A DNA stretch of 64,000 bases. Origin: Nitratireductor sp. XY-223. GTDB lineage: Bacteria > Pseudomonadota > Alphaproteobacteria > Rhizobiales > Rhizobiaceae. How positions within the stretch are numbered: the stretch's first letter is position 1; each line of letters starts with the position of its first letter. The notes beneath the pieces are model-generated. The model made no database searches. It was not told where the DNA came from and saw only the letters and a list, made by a program, of their open reading frames with translations. Shown here piece by piece: positions 35,685 through 45,421 of this stretch. The stretch lies in assembly GCF_004959855.1 (NCBI RefSeq), contig NZ_SPNT01000001.1, positions 868,001-932,000 on the forward strand, given 5' to 3'. Made by a program: the position numbers and the translations under genes.

Positions 35685-36761
35685 ATGACAACGTCCATTT
35701 CACCCCGTGATGCCGACGCGAACCGAATCGCCATTCGCATCTGGCTGGCAATCGTTTGCCTCGCGATCTTCGCGCTAGTCATCGTCGGCGGGGCGACACG
35801 GCTGACCGATTCCGGCCTTTCGATCACGGAATGGAAGCCCATTCACGGCGTCATCCCGCCGCTCAGCGAAGCACAGTGGGAAGAGGAGTTGGAGCTCTAC
35901 AGGCAAATTCCGGAGTACCAGCAGATCAACAAGGGCATGAGCCTGTCGGAGTTCAAATATATCTACTGGTGGGAGTGGGCGCACCGGCTGCTTGCCCGCG
36001 GGGTAGGGGTGCTGTTCGCAGTGCCGCTGGCGGTGTTCTGGCTCGCCGGCCGGATCGAGCCGCGCCTGAGGCTGCCGCTTGTCGGCATACTGGCCCTCGG
36101 CGGACTGCAGGGTTTCATCGGCTGGTGGATGGTCACGTCCGGGCTCGTCGACAGGGTGGATGTCAGCCAATACCGCCTCGCAACGCACCTGACGCTCGCC
36201 TGCGTCATATTCGCGGCCATCATCTGGGTTTCCCGGGGGCTCGCGCACTACAGCGACGATCCAGCGCCTTCCCCGGGATCGGCCAGGACTGCCGGGCTGA
36301 TCGCCATCATGGTGCTCGTCCAGATCTATCTCGGCGGTCTTGTCGCCGGCCTTGACGCGGGACTTGCCTACAACACGTGGCCGCTGATGGATGGCGCGAT
36401 CGTGCCGTCCAACCTGTTCACCATGAAGCCGGCCATCGCGAATTTCTTCGAGAACGCCAAGACCGTACAGTTCACGCACCGGGTCTTCGGCTATCTGCTT
36501 TGGCTGGTTGTTCTCATCCACATGATCGCGAGTGTTGCCCGAGCGGCGAACACCACCCACGCACGGCGCACGGTGGTGCTTTTCGGCCTCGTCACCCTGC
36601 AGGCCGCTTTCGGCATCGTGACCCTGTTGCAGCGGGTGCCCGTGTCCTGGGCGCTGGTGCATCAGGGTATGGCCCTTGTTGTCCTCGGCTTTGCGGTGGC
36701 GCACTGGCGGGCATTTCACGGCAGCTACGCGCTGCCGGCCGCCGAATTGCGGCACGCGTAA
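35685..36761 (+). CDS. ctaA: Haem A synthase (Cox15/CtaA)
   Basis: Oxidises haem O to haem A for cytochrome c oxidase, in the inner membrane. The 358-residue product has eight hydrophobic segments. It carries the type-2 hallmarks: [20 protein letters not shown], then the haem-ligand histidine in [60 protein letters not shown], and the last histidine in [20 protein letters not shown]. The ATG at 35685 is chosen because the sequence upstream lacks family similarity. It converges with argC; an 8-bp GC-rich inverted repeat lies between them at 36797-36814. Confidence 0.93.
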   Translation: MTTSISPRDADANRIAIRIWLAIVCLAIFALVIVGGATRLTDSGLSITEWKPIHGVIPPLSEAQWEEELELYRQIPEYQQINKGMSLSEFKYIYWWEWAHRLLARGVGVLFAVPLAVFWLAGRIEPRLRLPLVGILALGGLQGFIGWWMVTSGLVDRVDVSQYRLATHLTLACVIFAAIIWVSRGLAHYSDDPAPSPGSARTAGLIAIMVLVQIYLGGLVAGLDAGLAYNTWPLMDGAIVPSNLFTMKPAIANFFENAKTVQFTHRVFGYLLWLVVLIHMIASVARAANTTHARRTVVLFGLVTLQAAFGIVTLLQRVPVSWALVHQGMALVVLGFAVAHWRAFHGSYALPAAELRHA

Positions 36762-36796
36762 CGGACCCTTCAGTGCCGGTGCAATAGCGTGAAGGC

Positions 36797-36814
36797 GAGG
36801 GCGGGGCCGCCCTC
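36797..36814. terminator. GC-rich inverted repeat between convergent ctaA and argC
   Basis: GAGGGCGG (36797-36804) and CCGCCCTC (36807-36814) are perfectly complementary with almost no loop, so six or seven pairs would form. No T-run follows on either side. It may act as a weak bidirectional terminator. Confidence 0.4.
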
Positions 36815-36816
36815 AA

Positions 36817-37749
36817 TCAGCTTGCGAGCATCAGGTTCATGTTCTGGACGGCGGCGCCGGAAGCGCCCTTGCCGAGATTGTCCAGCAGCGCGACCAGGTT
36901 GACATGTGCGCCGTCGGGACTGCCGCAGACGAACAGTTTCATGCCGTCGGTTCCGGCGAGTTCCTCGGCGTTGATCCGCTCTATCGAGGCGCTTTCTTCC
37001 GGCGAGGCCACCTCGACGAACGGCTGGCCCGCATAATGCGCCTCAAGGACCGCATGGATCTTTTCCATGCTCGCCCCTCCGGACAACAGGTCGAGGAAAA
37101 GCGGAACCTGGACGATCATGCCCTGGGGGAACCGTCCGACGCTCGGCGAAAACAGCGGCAGGCGGTCGAGCAGGCCGTGTTCCTGCATTTCCGGCAGGTG
37201 CTTGTGCCTGAGCGTCAGCGCATAGGCGAAATGGGGCGCTGCGATATGGTCCGGACTGCTCTCGTCCTCCATCTTGGCGATGAGCTGCTTACCGCCGCCC
37301 GTGTAACCGGATACGGCATTGACCGTCACCGGATAGTCGGCGGGCAGGATGTTTTCCATCCGCAGCGGCCGGATCAGTGAAACTGCCCCGGTCGGATAGC
37401 ATCCGGGATTGGCGACGAAGCGCGCATTGGCGATCCGCTCTGCCTGGGCCCGTTCCATCTCGGCGAAACCGTAGGCCCAGCCGGAATCCGTGCGATAGGC
37501 GGTGCTGGTGTCGATCACCCGCGTCGAGTTGCTTCCGCCGAGCATGCCAACGGCCTGCCTCGACGCGGTATCCGGCAGGCACAATATGGCGATGTCGGCC
37601 TCGTTCAGACGGTCCTCGCGCAGGGCTTCGTTGCGGCGCTCGGCTTCGGGAATCGAAATGACGTTGATATCATCGCGGCCGGCCAGACGGGTCCTGATCT
37701 GCAGACCGGTCGTGCCATGCTCACCATCAATGAAAATCTTCGGTTTCAT
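36817..37749 (-). CDS. argC: N-acetyl-gamma-glutamyl-phosphate reductase, type 2
   Basis: Reduces N-acetylglutamyl phosphate to the semialdehyde with NADPH in arginine synthesis. The 310-residue protein is of the short type-2 class: it begins [20 protein letters not shown] with a G-x-x-GTTG nucleotide motif. The catalytic cysteine is Cys117 in [15 protein letters not shown], and the histidine region [17 protein letters not shown] follows. The start at 37749 matches the class N-terminus. As I recall, argC often follows rpsI in rhizobia; here rplM-rpsI lies about 13 kb away, so that arrangement has been broken. Confidence 0.92.
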   Translation of the reverse strand: MKPKIFIDGEHGTTGLQIRTRLAGRDDINVISIPEAERRNEALREDRLNEADIAILCLPDTASRQAVGMLGGSNSTRVIDTSTAYRTDSGWAYGFAEMERAQAERIANARFVANPGCYPTGAVSLIRPLRMENILPADYPVTVNAVSGYTGGGKQLIAKMEDESSPDHIAAPHFAYALTLRHKHLPEMQEHGLLDRLPLFSPSVGRFPQGMIVQVPLFLDLLSGGASMEKIHAVLEAHYAGQPFVEVASPEESASIERINAEELAGTDGMKLFVCGSPDGAHVNLVALLDNLGKGASGAAVQNMNLMLAS

Positions 37750-37947
37750 ATCCGTCTCGATTTCTGTTTCCTGCCAAACGCCATTTTGCCGTGCAGACCC
37801 GCAACCATACGCCAACTGCGTCAATTGGCCAATGTCCCGGCCGGCGAGAATGGCCTACACATTGTATTTACTGGGCGATAACAACGTTTCATTCGTGCGC
37901 GCTCCCCTATATTTATACGGGCGCCAAAACTCAATAGGGTTGGTTCC

Positions 37948-39129
37948 ATGCGGGCAGTCAAAAGCGCCATTTATGTTACGTTGTTTGGAGCAGTTGTGCT
38001 GTTTGCGCAACAGGATACCCGTGCCGACGGGCCGTCGATCGGCTCGATCGAGGAACTCGGCAAGGCGCTGTTTTTTGATGCCAATCTGTCCAGGAACCGG
38101 ACCCAGTCCTGTTCCACCTGCCATGCACCGGAGGCCGGCTTCACCGATCCGCGCAACAACGGATTTGACGATCCGGTCTCTCGGGCCGTTTCGCTCGGCG
38201 ACGACGGAACGTCGATCGGCGACCGCAATGCGCCGACAGCGAGCTATGCGCGCTTCAGCCCGAAATTCCACCTTCGCGAAGACGGCGAATATGTCGGCGG
38301 GCAGTTCTGGGACGGCCGCGAGGCGGATCTCGAGGGCCAGGCGGGTGGGCCGCCGCTCAACCCGATTGAAATGGGCATGGCGAGCAAAGAGGACGTTGTC
38401 GCGCGCCTGCAGGAAAATGCGGATTACGTCGCGGCATTCAAGGTCTATTTCGGCGATTCCATTTTTGAAGATCCGCAAGCGGCCTACGGTGCAATGACAA
38501 AGAGCATCGCGGCCTTCGAGCGGACCGACGAATTCGCGCCTTTCGATTCCCGCTACGACCGCTACCTGAAGGGCGAGGTGAAGTTCACCAAGCAAGAGGA
38601 ACTGGGGCGGACGCTGTTCTTTTCCGATCAGTTCAGCAATTGCAACGAGTGCCACCAATTGAGGCAGATACCCGGCGCCGAACGCGAGACCTTCACCAAT
38701 TACGAGTTCCACAATATCGGAACGCCGGTGCACACCGCGGTGCGCGCTGCCAATGGCAGCGGCGAGCGGTTCGCCGATCTCGGACTGCTGGCCAACACTG
38801 CCGTCAGCAGCGTCGAGCATGCCGGCAAGTTCAGGGTGCCGACACTGCGCAATGTGGCGGTGACCGGGCCCTATATGCATAACGGGGTCTTCAAGGACCT
38901 GCGCACCGTGGTGGCGTTCTACAATCAGTACAACACCACGGCTGAGTCCGCGAAGATCAATCCCGAAACCGGTCGCCCCTGGGGCCGCACGCAGTTCCCG
39001 AGGACCCTTTCGGTCGAGGAACTGACTGTCGGCCCGGCACTCGACGACCAGCGTATCGATGCGCTGGTGGCGTTCTTGAAGACGCTGACCGATGCGCGCT
39101 ACGAGCATCTGCTCGAGGGCAAGCGCTAG
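37948..39129 (+). CDS. Di-haem cytochrome c peroxidase/MauG-family protein
   Basis: A 393-residue periplasmic protein with a signal peptide (AIYVTLFGAVVLFAQ, cleavage near ADG at residue 27). Two c-type haem sites are visible, CSTCH at 55-59 and CNECH at 232-236. The pattern DPRNNGFDDPVSRAVSLGDD after the first haem and RVPTLRNVAVTGPYMHNGVF after the second are typical of the bacterial di-haem peroxidase superfamily; the Met in the latter is a usual distal ligand. Members either reduce H2O2 with electrons from small cytochromes or, like MauG, oxidise protein residues. Which applies is not decidable here. The 198 bases upstream are the divergent argC promoter region. Confidence 0.9.
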   Translation: MRAVKSAIYVTLFGAVVLFAQQDTRADGPSIGSIEELGKALFFDANLSRNRTQSCSTCHAPEAGFTDPRNNGFDDPVSRAVSLGDDGTSIGDRNAPTASYARFSPKFHLREDGEYVGGQFWDGREADLEGQAGGPPLNPIEMGMASKEDVVARLQENADYVAAFKVYFGDSIFEDPQAAYGAMTKSIAAFERTDEFAPFDSRYDRYLKGEVKFTKQEELGRTLFFSDQFSNCNECHQLRQIPGAERETFTNYEFHNIGTPVHTAVRAANGSGERFADLGLLANTAVSSVEHAGKFRVPTLRNVAVTGPYMHNGVFKDLRTVVAFYNQYNTTAESAKINPETGRPWGRTQFPRTLSVEELTVGPALDDQRIDALVAFLKTLTDARYEHLLEGKR

Positions 39130-39296
39130 GCGTCCGTTCCGGGAATAAGCCGACACACCTTCGAGGACAGGGCCGCTGGAGCGAAAAGGCCGTAAGCCGG
39201 CCAATCAAATCTCGGTCAAGTCATGGTTACAGGGTCCGGCCTTGTCTGCTACCGTCGACGCCAGTCCATCCCTGCACTCAATCGAATGGTGACATC

Positions 39297-40436
39297 ATGA
39301 TCTGGAGATCCAACCGGCGACAATTCCTCACTGGCGCGCTGGCGGCGGCAGGTGGTGTTGTGCAGCCGATAACCTCCAACGCCTTGGAAAGTGCCGAATC
39401 CCTGGCCGCGCTGGCGGAACCGGCACCGGGTGTCGCAAAGCTGAATGCCAATGAGAATCCGTTCGGGCCCAGTCCCGCGGCCAAAAGGGCGATTGAAGAA
39501 TCGGCGACCTATGGGTCCCGATATATCACCAACAACTTCAAGCGCCTTGCGGAGATGATTGCCGAGCGGCACGGCCTGACGACCGATCACGTGGCCCTCA
39601 GCGCGGGATCCAGCGGCGTCTTGACGCAACTGACGGTCGCCGCCTCGCGCAACGGCCATATCCTGATGCCGAACCTCTTCTGGGACACGACCTGCAAGGC
39701 CGCCGAGCGCCAGGGCGCCAAACTCGAGCGCATGCCGCAGACACAGGATTTCGCCATCGACATCGACGGAATGCTTGAGCGGATCGACGGGACGGGCCTG
39801 GTCCAGGTAACCAATCCGAACAACCCGACAGGCCTGTTGCTCGACCCGGCCCGTCTCAGGCAGTTCTGCATCGCCGCTGCCAAGAAGACGATCGTGCTGG
39901 TGGACGAAGCCTACAACGAGATTACCGAGGACCCGGACGGCAACAGCATGGTCGATCTCGTGCGCGACGGTCATTCGGTGGCCGTCTCCCGCACGTTCTC
40001 GAAGATCTACGGGCTCGCCGGAATGCGTATCGGATACATGATCAGCACGCCCGAGATCATCGAGAAGGTGGAGCAGTACAATATCGGCAACTACGTCATG
40101 AACCAGGCCGGCATATCGGCCGCGCTGGCGTGTTATGAAGACGAAGATTTCATAAAGCGCTCCAGGCAGGAGATCCTCGAAGCACGGCAGATCGTCGAGG
40201 ACGGTCTCAAGGCGAACGGCCTCGACTACATTCCCTCGCACACCAACTTCATATTCGTGAATCTCGGTACCCTGAACGCTGAAAATTTCCGCGTTGCGAT
40301 GAAGGAGCGCGGCGTGATCATTCATGGGATCTATCGCGATTACACGCACTATTCCCGGGTCAGCATGGGCAGGCTGGCTGATGTCAGAAAATACGTGGAG
40401 AACCTGCCTAAGGTGCTGGATGCACTAAGGCAGTAA
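39297..40436 (+). CDS. Tat-exported PLP aminotransferase, HisC-like
   Basis: A 379-residue class I/II aminotransferase preceded by a twin-arginine signal (NRRQFLTGALAAAGG), so it should fold with its cofactor in the cytoplasm and then be exported. The catalytic domain shows LNANENPFGPSPAAKRAIEE, VTNPNNPTG, LVDEAYNEI and the PLP-lysine block SRTFSKIYGLAGMRIGY, and ends with a HisC-like VSMGRLADVRKYVENL. It resembles histidinol-phosphate aminotransferase, but periplasmic placement argues against histidine synthesis. The gene follows the di-haem peroxidase by 167 bases. Substrate unknown. A terminator-like hairpin lies at 40471-40495. Confidence 0.88.
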   Translation: MIWRSNRRQFLTGALAAAGGVVQPITSNALESAESLAALAEPAPGVAKLNANENPFGPSPAAKRAIEESATYGSRYITNNFKRLAEMIAERHGLTTDHVALSAGSSGVLTQLTVAASRNGHILMPNLFWDTTCKAAERQGAKLERMPQTQDFAIDIDGMLERIDGTGLVQVTNPNNPTGLLLDPARLRQFCIAAAKKTIVLVDEAYNEITEDPDGNSMVDLVRDGHSVAVSRTFSKIYGLAGMRIGYMISTPEIIEKVEQYNIGNYVMNQAGISAALACYEDEDFIKRSRQEILEARQIVEDGLKANGLDYIPSHTNFIFVNLGTLNAENFRVAMKERGVIIHGIYRDYTHYSRVSMGRLADVRKYVENLPKVLDALRQ

Positions 40437-40470
40437 ACACCGGCGCGCCAAGGCGTCCGGCACCCAACCG

Positions 40471-40495
40471 GGACCGCTCGCCGCGGGTCCGTTTT
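40471..40495 (+). terminator. Probable terminator after the exported aminotransferase
   Basis: GGACCGC (40471-40477) pairs with GCGGGTCC (40483-40490, one bulged G) around TCGCC and is followed by GTTTT. Confidence 0.5.
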
Positions 40496-40548
40496 GGGAA
40501 AGATGCGACTGTGCTACATTGATCTACGGTTGAAACCGGGAGCTGTCA

Positions 40549-41268
40549 TTGCAGACAAAAGTGCATCAGCAAATCCCAGAAGAGGCGAAGCGCGAGGATC
40601 CGGAACCGCCCGATCCCAAGGAGCTGGCGCGGTGGCAGCGACTGGTGCTGCCCGTCATGGTGTTCGCTGTCATTGGTGCCGGGATATTCTTCGCCGTTGC
40701 GATCATTCAGGAAATCCGGACCCTTTATCCCCGGCTGGAACATCAGCCGAGTGAGATCGCCGGGTATTTCGAGAGCTTCGAAGCCGAACGCCCGGAAGCG
40801 GCAGCAGATCTGGAGTACCTGAGGTTCAAGACCCTGACGCTGCTCGAGGCCGATGCGCTGCAGAGCCGTTACCGGCAAGCCAACGCTGCAATGCTCTCGC
40901 GGATCTGGACACGGCAGATGGGCTTTCTGACCGGGATGCTGATGGCGCTGATCGGATCGGCCTTCATCCTGGGGCGCATAGAGGTGAAGCAAACGACGCT
41001 GTCCGCCAAGGGACAGGGTCCGGAAACCGCAGGCGGCATGGTCTCGGGGGCTCTGGCGACGACCTCCCCGGGTATCGTGCTGGCCACGCTCGGTGCGATA
41101 CTGATGGGCATGACCATCGCTGTTCCGGGACGGATCGCGACCACCGACAGCCCGGTCTATCTTCGCCCGCTCCTGACGGGCCAGCCGGTCTTTCAACCGA
41201 ACGGAGCGGTGGACCTGCCGGTGCCGCCGCCTCTGCCGGTCGCGCCCACGGAGAACGGCGGCAACTAG
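40549..41268 (+). CDS. Predicted inner-membrane protein, three spans, unknown function
   Basis: A 239-residue protein I do not recognise. A polar, proline-rich N-terminus is followed by one transmembrane segment (VLPVMVFAVIGAGIFFAVAI, about 32-52). Next comes a helical periplasmic segment of about 70 residues (IAGYFESFEAERPEAAADLE onward) and two further hydrophobic segments (MGFLTGMLMALIGSAFILG and GIVLATLGAILMGMTIAV). The protein ends in a proline-rich tail (VDLPVPPPLPVAPTENGGN). It starts at TTG, with GGGAG six bases upstream. The metallopeptidase gene begins 25 bases after its stop, so the two are likely co-transcribed and may form a membrane complex. Confidence 0.75.
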   Translation: MQTKVHQQIPEEAKREDPEPPDPKELARWQRLVLPVMVFAVIGAGIFFAVAIIQEIRTLYPRLEHQPSEIAGYFESFEAERPEAAADLEYLRFKTLTLLEADALQSRYRQANAAMLSRIWTRQMGFLTGMLMALIGSAFILGRIEVKQTTLSAKGQGPETAGGMVSGALATTSPGIVLATLGAILMGMTIAVPGRIATTDSPVYLRPLLTGQPVFQPNGAVDLPVPPPLPVAPTENGGN

Positions 41269-41293
41269 GCGATTGTCGATGGGAGGCAATGCG

Positions 41294-42916
41294 ATGCGCC
41301 ATGTCCTGATCATTCTTTGCATCAGCCTGCTCGGCGGCCACGGTACGGCCTGGGCACAAGGCGAGGCGCTCTACGACGAAGGCAAGCACGAATGGGAACA
41401 GCAAGCTTGGCCGGGCGCCTATGCACCGCTGCGCGAATACAGATTGATCAATTTCGGCAGGCGACCCGATGTCGACTACATGCTCGGCACCAGCGGTTGC
41501 CGTATCGACGGCCTTCAGACCTTCGGCGTCAACATGCTGAATGCGATGCTCTACGCCTATCCGCTGACTCCAGAGAGCCGGGAGGTTGTCAGGAGCGAGC
41601 TGGATCTATGCCGCGGGGGCGCTGCCGCCGGCGATGACGACCGGCTGCGTCTCGCCCTGATCGACTGGCCGCCCGCGGGCGTGAGTGCCGTGTTCAAGGT
41701 CTTTTACTGGGACAACGACACACAGCCCGTAACGTCCTATCCGATGCGACGCGTGGAGAATTTCGAGCGGTCGTATTTCACCGACCGTCTTGTCAGGCTC
41801 GACGACGAGGAGGCGGCCTACCGGATGGCCAAGGGGCTGTCGCCCGGCGGACGCGTGTGGGTATCGGGCCGGATGATCCTGGTCAGTGAAAACGACCACG
41901 AGCGGGCTGAATTCGAAGAGATCGGATCGACCCTGAACCGTTACGCGGACTTCCTGACGTCTGAATACGGTATCGGAAATCTCGACCATTACGTGACCAT
42001 CCACCTTGTCGGCGACCGGGAACAGCTCAGGGACCGGGCACTCGATCTGCACGGGCTGGATGTCAGCGCGGCGACGCTGGGATACGCCTATGCGGACGAT
42101 CTCAGCCTGGTCGCCTTCGTTCCCGAGACAGCGTCCGGCACGGTGCTGCACGAGCTCTTTCACCTGATGGTGCGGACGGAATACGGAAACATCCCGCAAT
42201 GGCTCGACGAGGGCATAGCCTCACTTTACGAAGTCTCTGTTAGCAACGGGACGCGTTTTTGGGGTGTCGACAACTGGCGCGGCAACGTCCTCAAAAGGCT
42301 GTGGGGCGAGTACCGGCCGACGGTCGAGCAGCTTGTCCGCAGCGACTGGTTCCTTTTCGACGATCCGGCCCAGGTCGAGGCGGTCGAGGCAGCGGCGGGC
42401 AATCCGAACGAACTGATCTACCGCGAGGACGAGTCGGCGCGCCAGGCCGCGATGATGGCGACGGCTCGCTATTTCGCCATGTATCTACAGGAGACCGGCA
42501 AGCTCAAGCGGATCTTCGAGGAGATGAAGCGGAGCGATCCGGGGGCAATAGAGGATTACGAGGTCGATCCGCGCGACCACGCCGTGGCGGTGGTCCGGGC
42601 CAGTCTGGACGACCGCAGTCTGGAGGAAATAGACGCGGCGTTCTCGGAATGGTTCCTGGGCGACGGCGCCACCAGGGTGGGGCGGCCCCAGGACGCGACC
42701 GAACTCATCGAAAAGGCAGAGCCGGGAACGGTCTTCAAGGCGACAACGGCGGTCAATGTCCGCCGCGGCCCCGGAACGGCGTTCGACCGGATCGGCGGGC
42801 TCGCGACGGGCGACCTGGTGGCCGTCGAAACAGTGAAGAACGGCTGGGCCGCGATCCGGCTGGAAAACGGCGGGCGCGGTTATGTTTCCGCCCGGTATCT
42901 CGAGCAAATGCCCTAG
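41294..42916 (+). CDS. Secreted metallopeptidase (MA-type) with C-terminal SH3 domain
   Basis: A 540-residue periplasmic or secreted protein with signal peptide MRHVLIILCISLLGGHGTAW (cleavage after AQG or AWA). A gluzincin-type zinc site is visible: HELFH at 286-290 and the third ligand Glu306 in WLDEGIASLYE. The N-terminal 200 residues have several cysteines and no recognised fold. The last 65 residues form a bacterial SH3 domain (ATTAVNVRRGPGTAFDRIGG, then VKNGWAAIRLENGGRGYVSA), which often binds peptidoglycan stems. The start at 41294 is set by GGGAGG seven bases upstream, within a frame open further 5'. Target unknown. Confidence 0.82.
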   Translation: MRHVLIILCISLLGGHGTAWAQGEALYDEGKHEWEQQAWPGAYAPLREYRLINFGRRPDVDYMLGTSGCRIDGLQTFGVNMLNAMLYAYPLTPESREVVRSELDLCRGGAAAGDDDRLRLALIDWPPAGVSAVFKVFYWDNDTQPVTSYPMRRVENFERSYFTDRLVRLDDEEAAYRMAKGLSPGGRVWVSGRMILVSENDHERAEFEEIGSTLNRYADFLTSEYGIGNLDHYVTIHLVGDREQLRDRALDLHGLDVSAATLGYAYADDLSLVAFVPETASGTVLHELFHLMVRTEYGNIPQWLDEGIASLYEVSVSNGTRFWGVDNWRGNVLKRLWGEYRPTVEQLVRSDWFLFDDPAQVEAVEAAAGNPNELIYREDESARQAAMMATARYFAMYLQETGKLKRIFEEMKRSDPGAIEDYEVDPRDHAVAVVRASLDDRSLEEIDAAFSEWFLGDGATRVGRPQDATELIEKAEPGTVFKATTAVNVRRGPGTAFDRIGGLATGDLVAVETVKNGWAAIRLENGGRGYVSARYLEQMP

Positions 42917-42962
42917 ACAAAAAAGACCGGTTTTCTGATGGTCGACGGCGCCGCCGGGCGGC

Positions 42963-43886
42963 CTACCTGTCGGATCGTGTGGGCCAGGTACCGATTGCTG
43001 CTCCGAGGACGATCAACAGCGCCCCCGCAACAAGCAGATACGTGATTTCAGCAAGACCAAGGAAGACGAGCAGAAAGGTCGCGACCAGAGGGGTGCCGTA
43101 GGCGAGGACCGAAAGCGTACGCGCATCGCCGCGCGCGACGCCGTAGTCCCAAACCGCATTTGCAAGCCCCATCGGTGCCACGCCCAAGGCGATTACGGCT
43201 GCGATCTGCGTTGTGTTTAGACTTTGGGTGGTTTCGATATTCATGTGTATAGCAACACATACGAGGGCCGCGACCGCACCATAAACCCCAACGGAATCCG
43301 AAGCAGACCGATCGTCGATCATGCGATAGGTCGTGTAGGCGGCAAATGACAGACCGGCGAGAAAGGCGCAACCGATGCCGATCAGGTCCAGCTGGACACC
43401 GGAAAACGGGTTGACCACCAACACAGCGCCCAGGAAACCGAGGATCACGGCAGCGTAATGTCTCAGGTGTAGAGCCTTGAGCCCCAGCACTGCCGCGAGC
43501 ACCAGCGCCAGCATTGGCCAAAGATAAGCAATGACGCTTGCCTGGGCCGGTGAAATGCGTGTCACGGCAATAAAGTTGAAGGCGTTTGTACCGAGTATGC
43601 CGATGATGCCGGCCAGCAGCAGTCCCCAGGACTTTGGGAACATGTCCCGGAGCGGTTCTCCGCGGCCGATCCGCAGGGCGGCGAGCAGAATGAAGCCGAT
43701 GGTCAATCCCATCGCAAGGATCTGGAAAGTCGGCGCCGGCGCGGAATAGACGGCAAGTGCCGGCCACAGGGCCCACAAGAAGACCGAGGTCGATCCAATC
43801 ATGGTCGCGGCAGGCTGGCCATGGGCTCGAGGACTGCCGGTTTCCCGGCCAGTGTCAAAGCAGAGTACCGCAGCAGTTGTCAGCAT
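42963..43886 (-). CDS. EamA-family (DMT superfamily) transporter
   Basis: A 307-residue inner-membrane protein with ten hydrophobic segments in two homologous halves, the DMT plan (IGSTSVFLWALWPALAVYSA first; AGLSFAAYTTYRMIDDRSAS at the start of the second half). The first helix (AATMIGSTSVFLWALWPALA) recalls YddG, an aromatic amino acid exporter, but I would not assign a substrate. The start is unsure: 43886 gives a 28-residue polar lead and 43802 starts directly at the helix. It converges with the metallopeptidase gene. Confidence 0.82.
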   Translation of the reverse strand: MLTTAAVLCFDTGRETGSPRAHGQPAATMIGSTSVFLWALWPALAVYSAPAPTFQILAMGLTIGFILLAALRIGRGEPLRDMFPKSWGLLLAGIIGILGTNAFNFIAVTRISPAQASVIAYLWPMLALVLAAVLGLKALHLRHYAAVILGFLGAVLVVNPFSGVQLDLIGIGCAFLAGLSFAAYTTYRMIDDRSASDSVGVYGAVAALVCVAIHMNIETTQSLNTTQIAAVIALGVAPMGLANAVWDYGVARGDARTLSVLAYGTPLVATFLLVFLGLAEITYLLVAGALLIVLGAAIGTWPTRSDR

Positions 43887-44006
43887 CGTTTCCGCAATCC
43901 GCCGGTTGATAGCCTGCCGACTTTATATCGAAGGCACCATGCCAGAATAGCCCGGATCTTTTCGGAACGGAACTCGTGGGGCTTTGACGCGTCGCACGAT
44001 ATCTTG

Positions 44007-45407
44007 TCAGACCCGCATCGGCAGCCACAGGACGATCGCCGGGAATGCGACGAGCAACGCGATGGTGATCGCATCGGCGATGAAGAAGGGCGTCACGCCC
44101 TTGAACACGTCCTGAACGCTGAGATCTTCCCGGACTCCCGCCACGACAAAGCAGTTCAGTCCGATGGGCGGCGTTATCAGGCAGAACTCGGCCATTTTCA
44201 CCACCAGGATGCCGAACCATATGGCGCACATGGGGCCGCTCATGCCGAACGTGCTTTCGGCTGCCGAAACGGCTTCCCCGCCGTTGAGCGCCATGACAGC
44301 GGGATAGACAACCGGCAGCGTGAGCAGCAGCATGCCGATGGCATCCATGAACATCCCGAGCACCGCATAGGCCAGGAGGATGCAGATGAGGATCAGGATG
44401 GGCGACATGGTCAGGGACGTGATCCAGTCGGCAAAGGCGCCGGGCAGGTCGGCAAAGCCGAGGAAACGGACGTAAATCAGCACCCCCCAGATGATGGTGA
44501 ATATCATCACGCTGAGCTTTGCCGTCTCCAGGAGCGCGTCCTTCAGCTCGGGCCAGCGCATGCCGCGGAAGGCCGCCATCAGGAAGACTACGAATGCGCC
44601 GATCGCGCCGCCCTCGGTCGGCGTGCCCCAGGCATCGCCGCCGAAGGGGTTGTATACGAACAAGATGATGGTGATGACAACGAAGAATATGGGCAGCACC
44701 GGCGGCAGAGAGACGATGCGCTGTTTCCAGGTGAAGCCCTTCACGGCCGGGCCGAAACCGCGGATGCTCAGAGCCAGGCCTATGATCAGCAGGCCATAGA
44801 TAAGGGCGGAGAATGCCCCGGGAATAAAGCCGGCGAGCAGCAGTTTTCCGACGTCCTGTTCGACGATGATTGCGTAAATAACCAGGATTGCCGATGGCGG
44901 GATCAGCGAGGCGAGCGTGCCGCCCGCGGCTACGACGCCGGCGGCAAAGCGCTTGTCGTATCCGATGGCCAGCATTTCGGGAATCGCAATGCGGGCGAAG
45001 ACGGCCGACGTCGCGACGGAGGCGCCGGAGACGGCGGCAAAGCCGGCGGTGGCGAACACCGTGGCGACAGCGAGGCCGCCGGGGACCCAGGCGAGCCAGC
45101 GCTTGGCTGCCTCGAAAAGGGCCTTGGTCAGCCCGGCGTAGTAGGCGAGATAGCCGATCAGGATGAAGGTCGGGATCAGGCTCAGCGCCTGGCTCGAAAT
45201 CTTCGAATGCGGCACCTGTCCGGCGGTTTTCACGGCAACGGTCAGGGCCCAGCCGAAATCATCGGCGCCATAGTCTTTCCTTGCCCAGAAGATCCATATC
45301 AGGCCGACTAGCCCGGCAAGGCCAGCGGCAAAGGCGACGCGCATGCCCAACAGGACAAGGACCAGCAGTCCGCCGGAGACGATTAGGCCTATTTCAATGG
45401 GTTCCAT
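44007..45407 (-). CDS. dctM: TRAP transporter large permease (DctM)
   Basis: A 466-residue, roughly 12-span membrane subunit of a tripartite ATP-independent periplasmic transporter that drives uptake with the sodium or proton gradient. It shows the family blocks IPTFILIGYLAYYAGLTKAL, FAAVSGASVATSAVFARIAI, and AAGGTLASLIPPSAILVIYA. The C-terminal LVVKMAEFCLITPPIGLNCF is also typical of DctM/SiaM. It starts 14 bases after dctQ and ends the transporter unit. The 120 bases beyond its stop up to the EamA gene hold no clear terminator. Confidence 0.92.
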   Translation of the reverse strand: MEPIEIGLIVSGGLLVLVLLGMRVAFAAGLAGLVGLIWIFWARKDYGADDFGWALTVAVKTAGQVPHSKISSQALSLIPTFILIGYLAYYAGLTKALFEAAKRWLAWVPGGLAVATVFATAGFAAVSGASVATSAVFARIAIPEMLAIGYDKRFAAGVVAAGGTLASLIPPSAILVIYAIIVEQDVGKLLLAGFIPGAFSALIYGLLIIGLALSIRGFGPAVKGFTWKQRIVSLPPVLPIFFVVITIILFVYNPFGGDAWGTPTEGGAIGAFVVFLMAAFRGMRWPELKDALLETAKLSVMIFTIIWGVLIYVRFLGFADLPGAFADWITSLTMSPILILICILLAYAVLGMFMDAIGMLLLTLPVVYPAVMALNGGEAVSAAESTFGMSGPMCAIWFGILVVKMAEFCLITPPIGLNCFVVAGVREDLSVQDVFKGVTPFFIADAITIALLVAFPAIVLWLPMRV

Positions 45408-45421
45408 GACTTAATGTGTCC

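Noticed and set aside
36797-36814. Short palindrome as a mobile-element end or recombination site
   Set aside because: No matching partner, target duplication or integrase was seen; a simple terminator between convergent genes explains it better.
42963-43776. Antisense and alternative-frame proteins within transporter genes
   Set aside because: Many long Arg-, His- or Pro-rich frames are expected opposite GC-rich coding DNA; none has motifs or ribosome sites.
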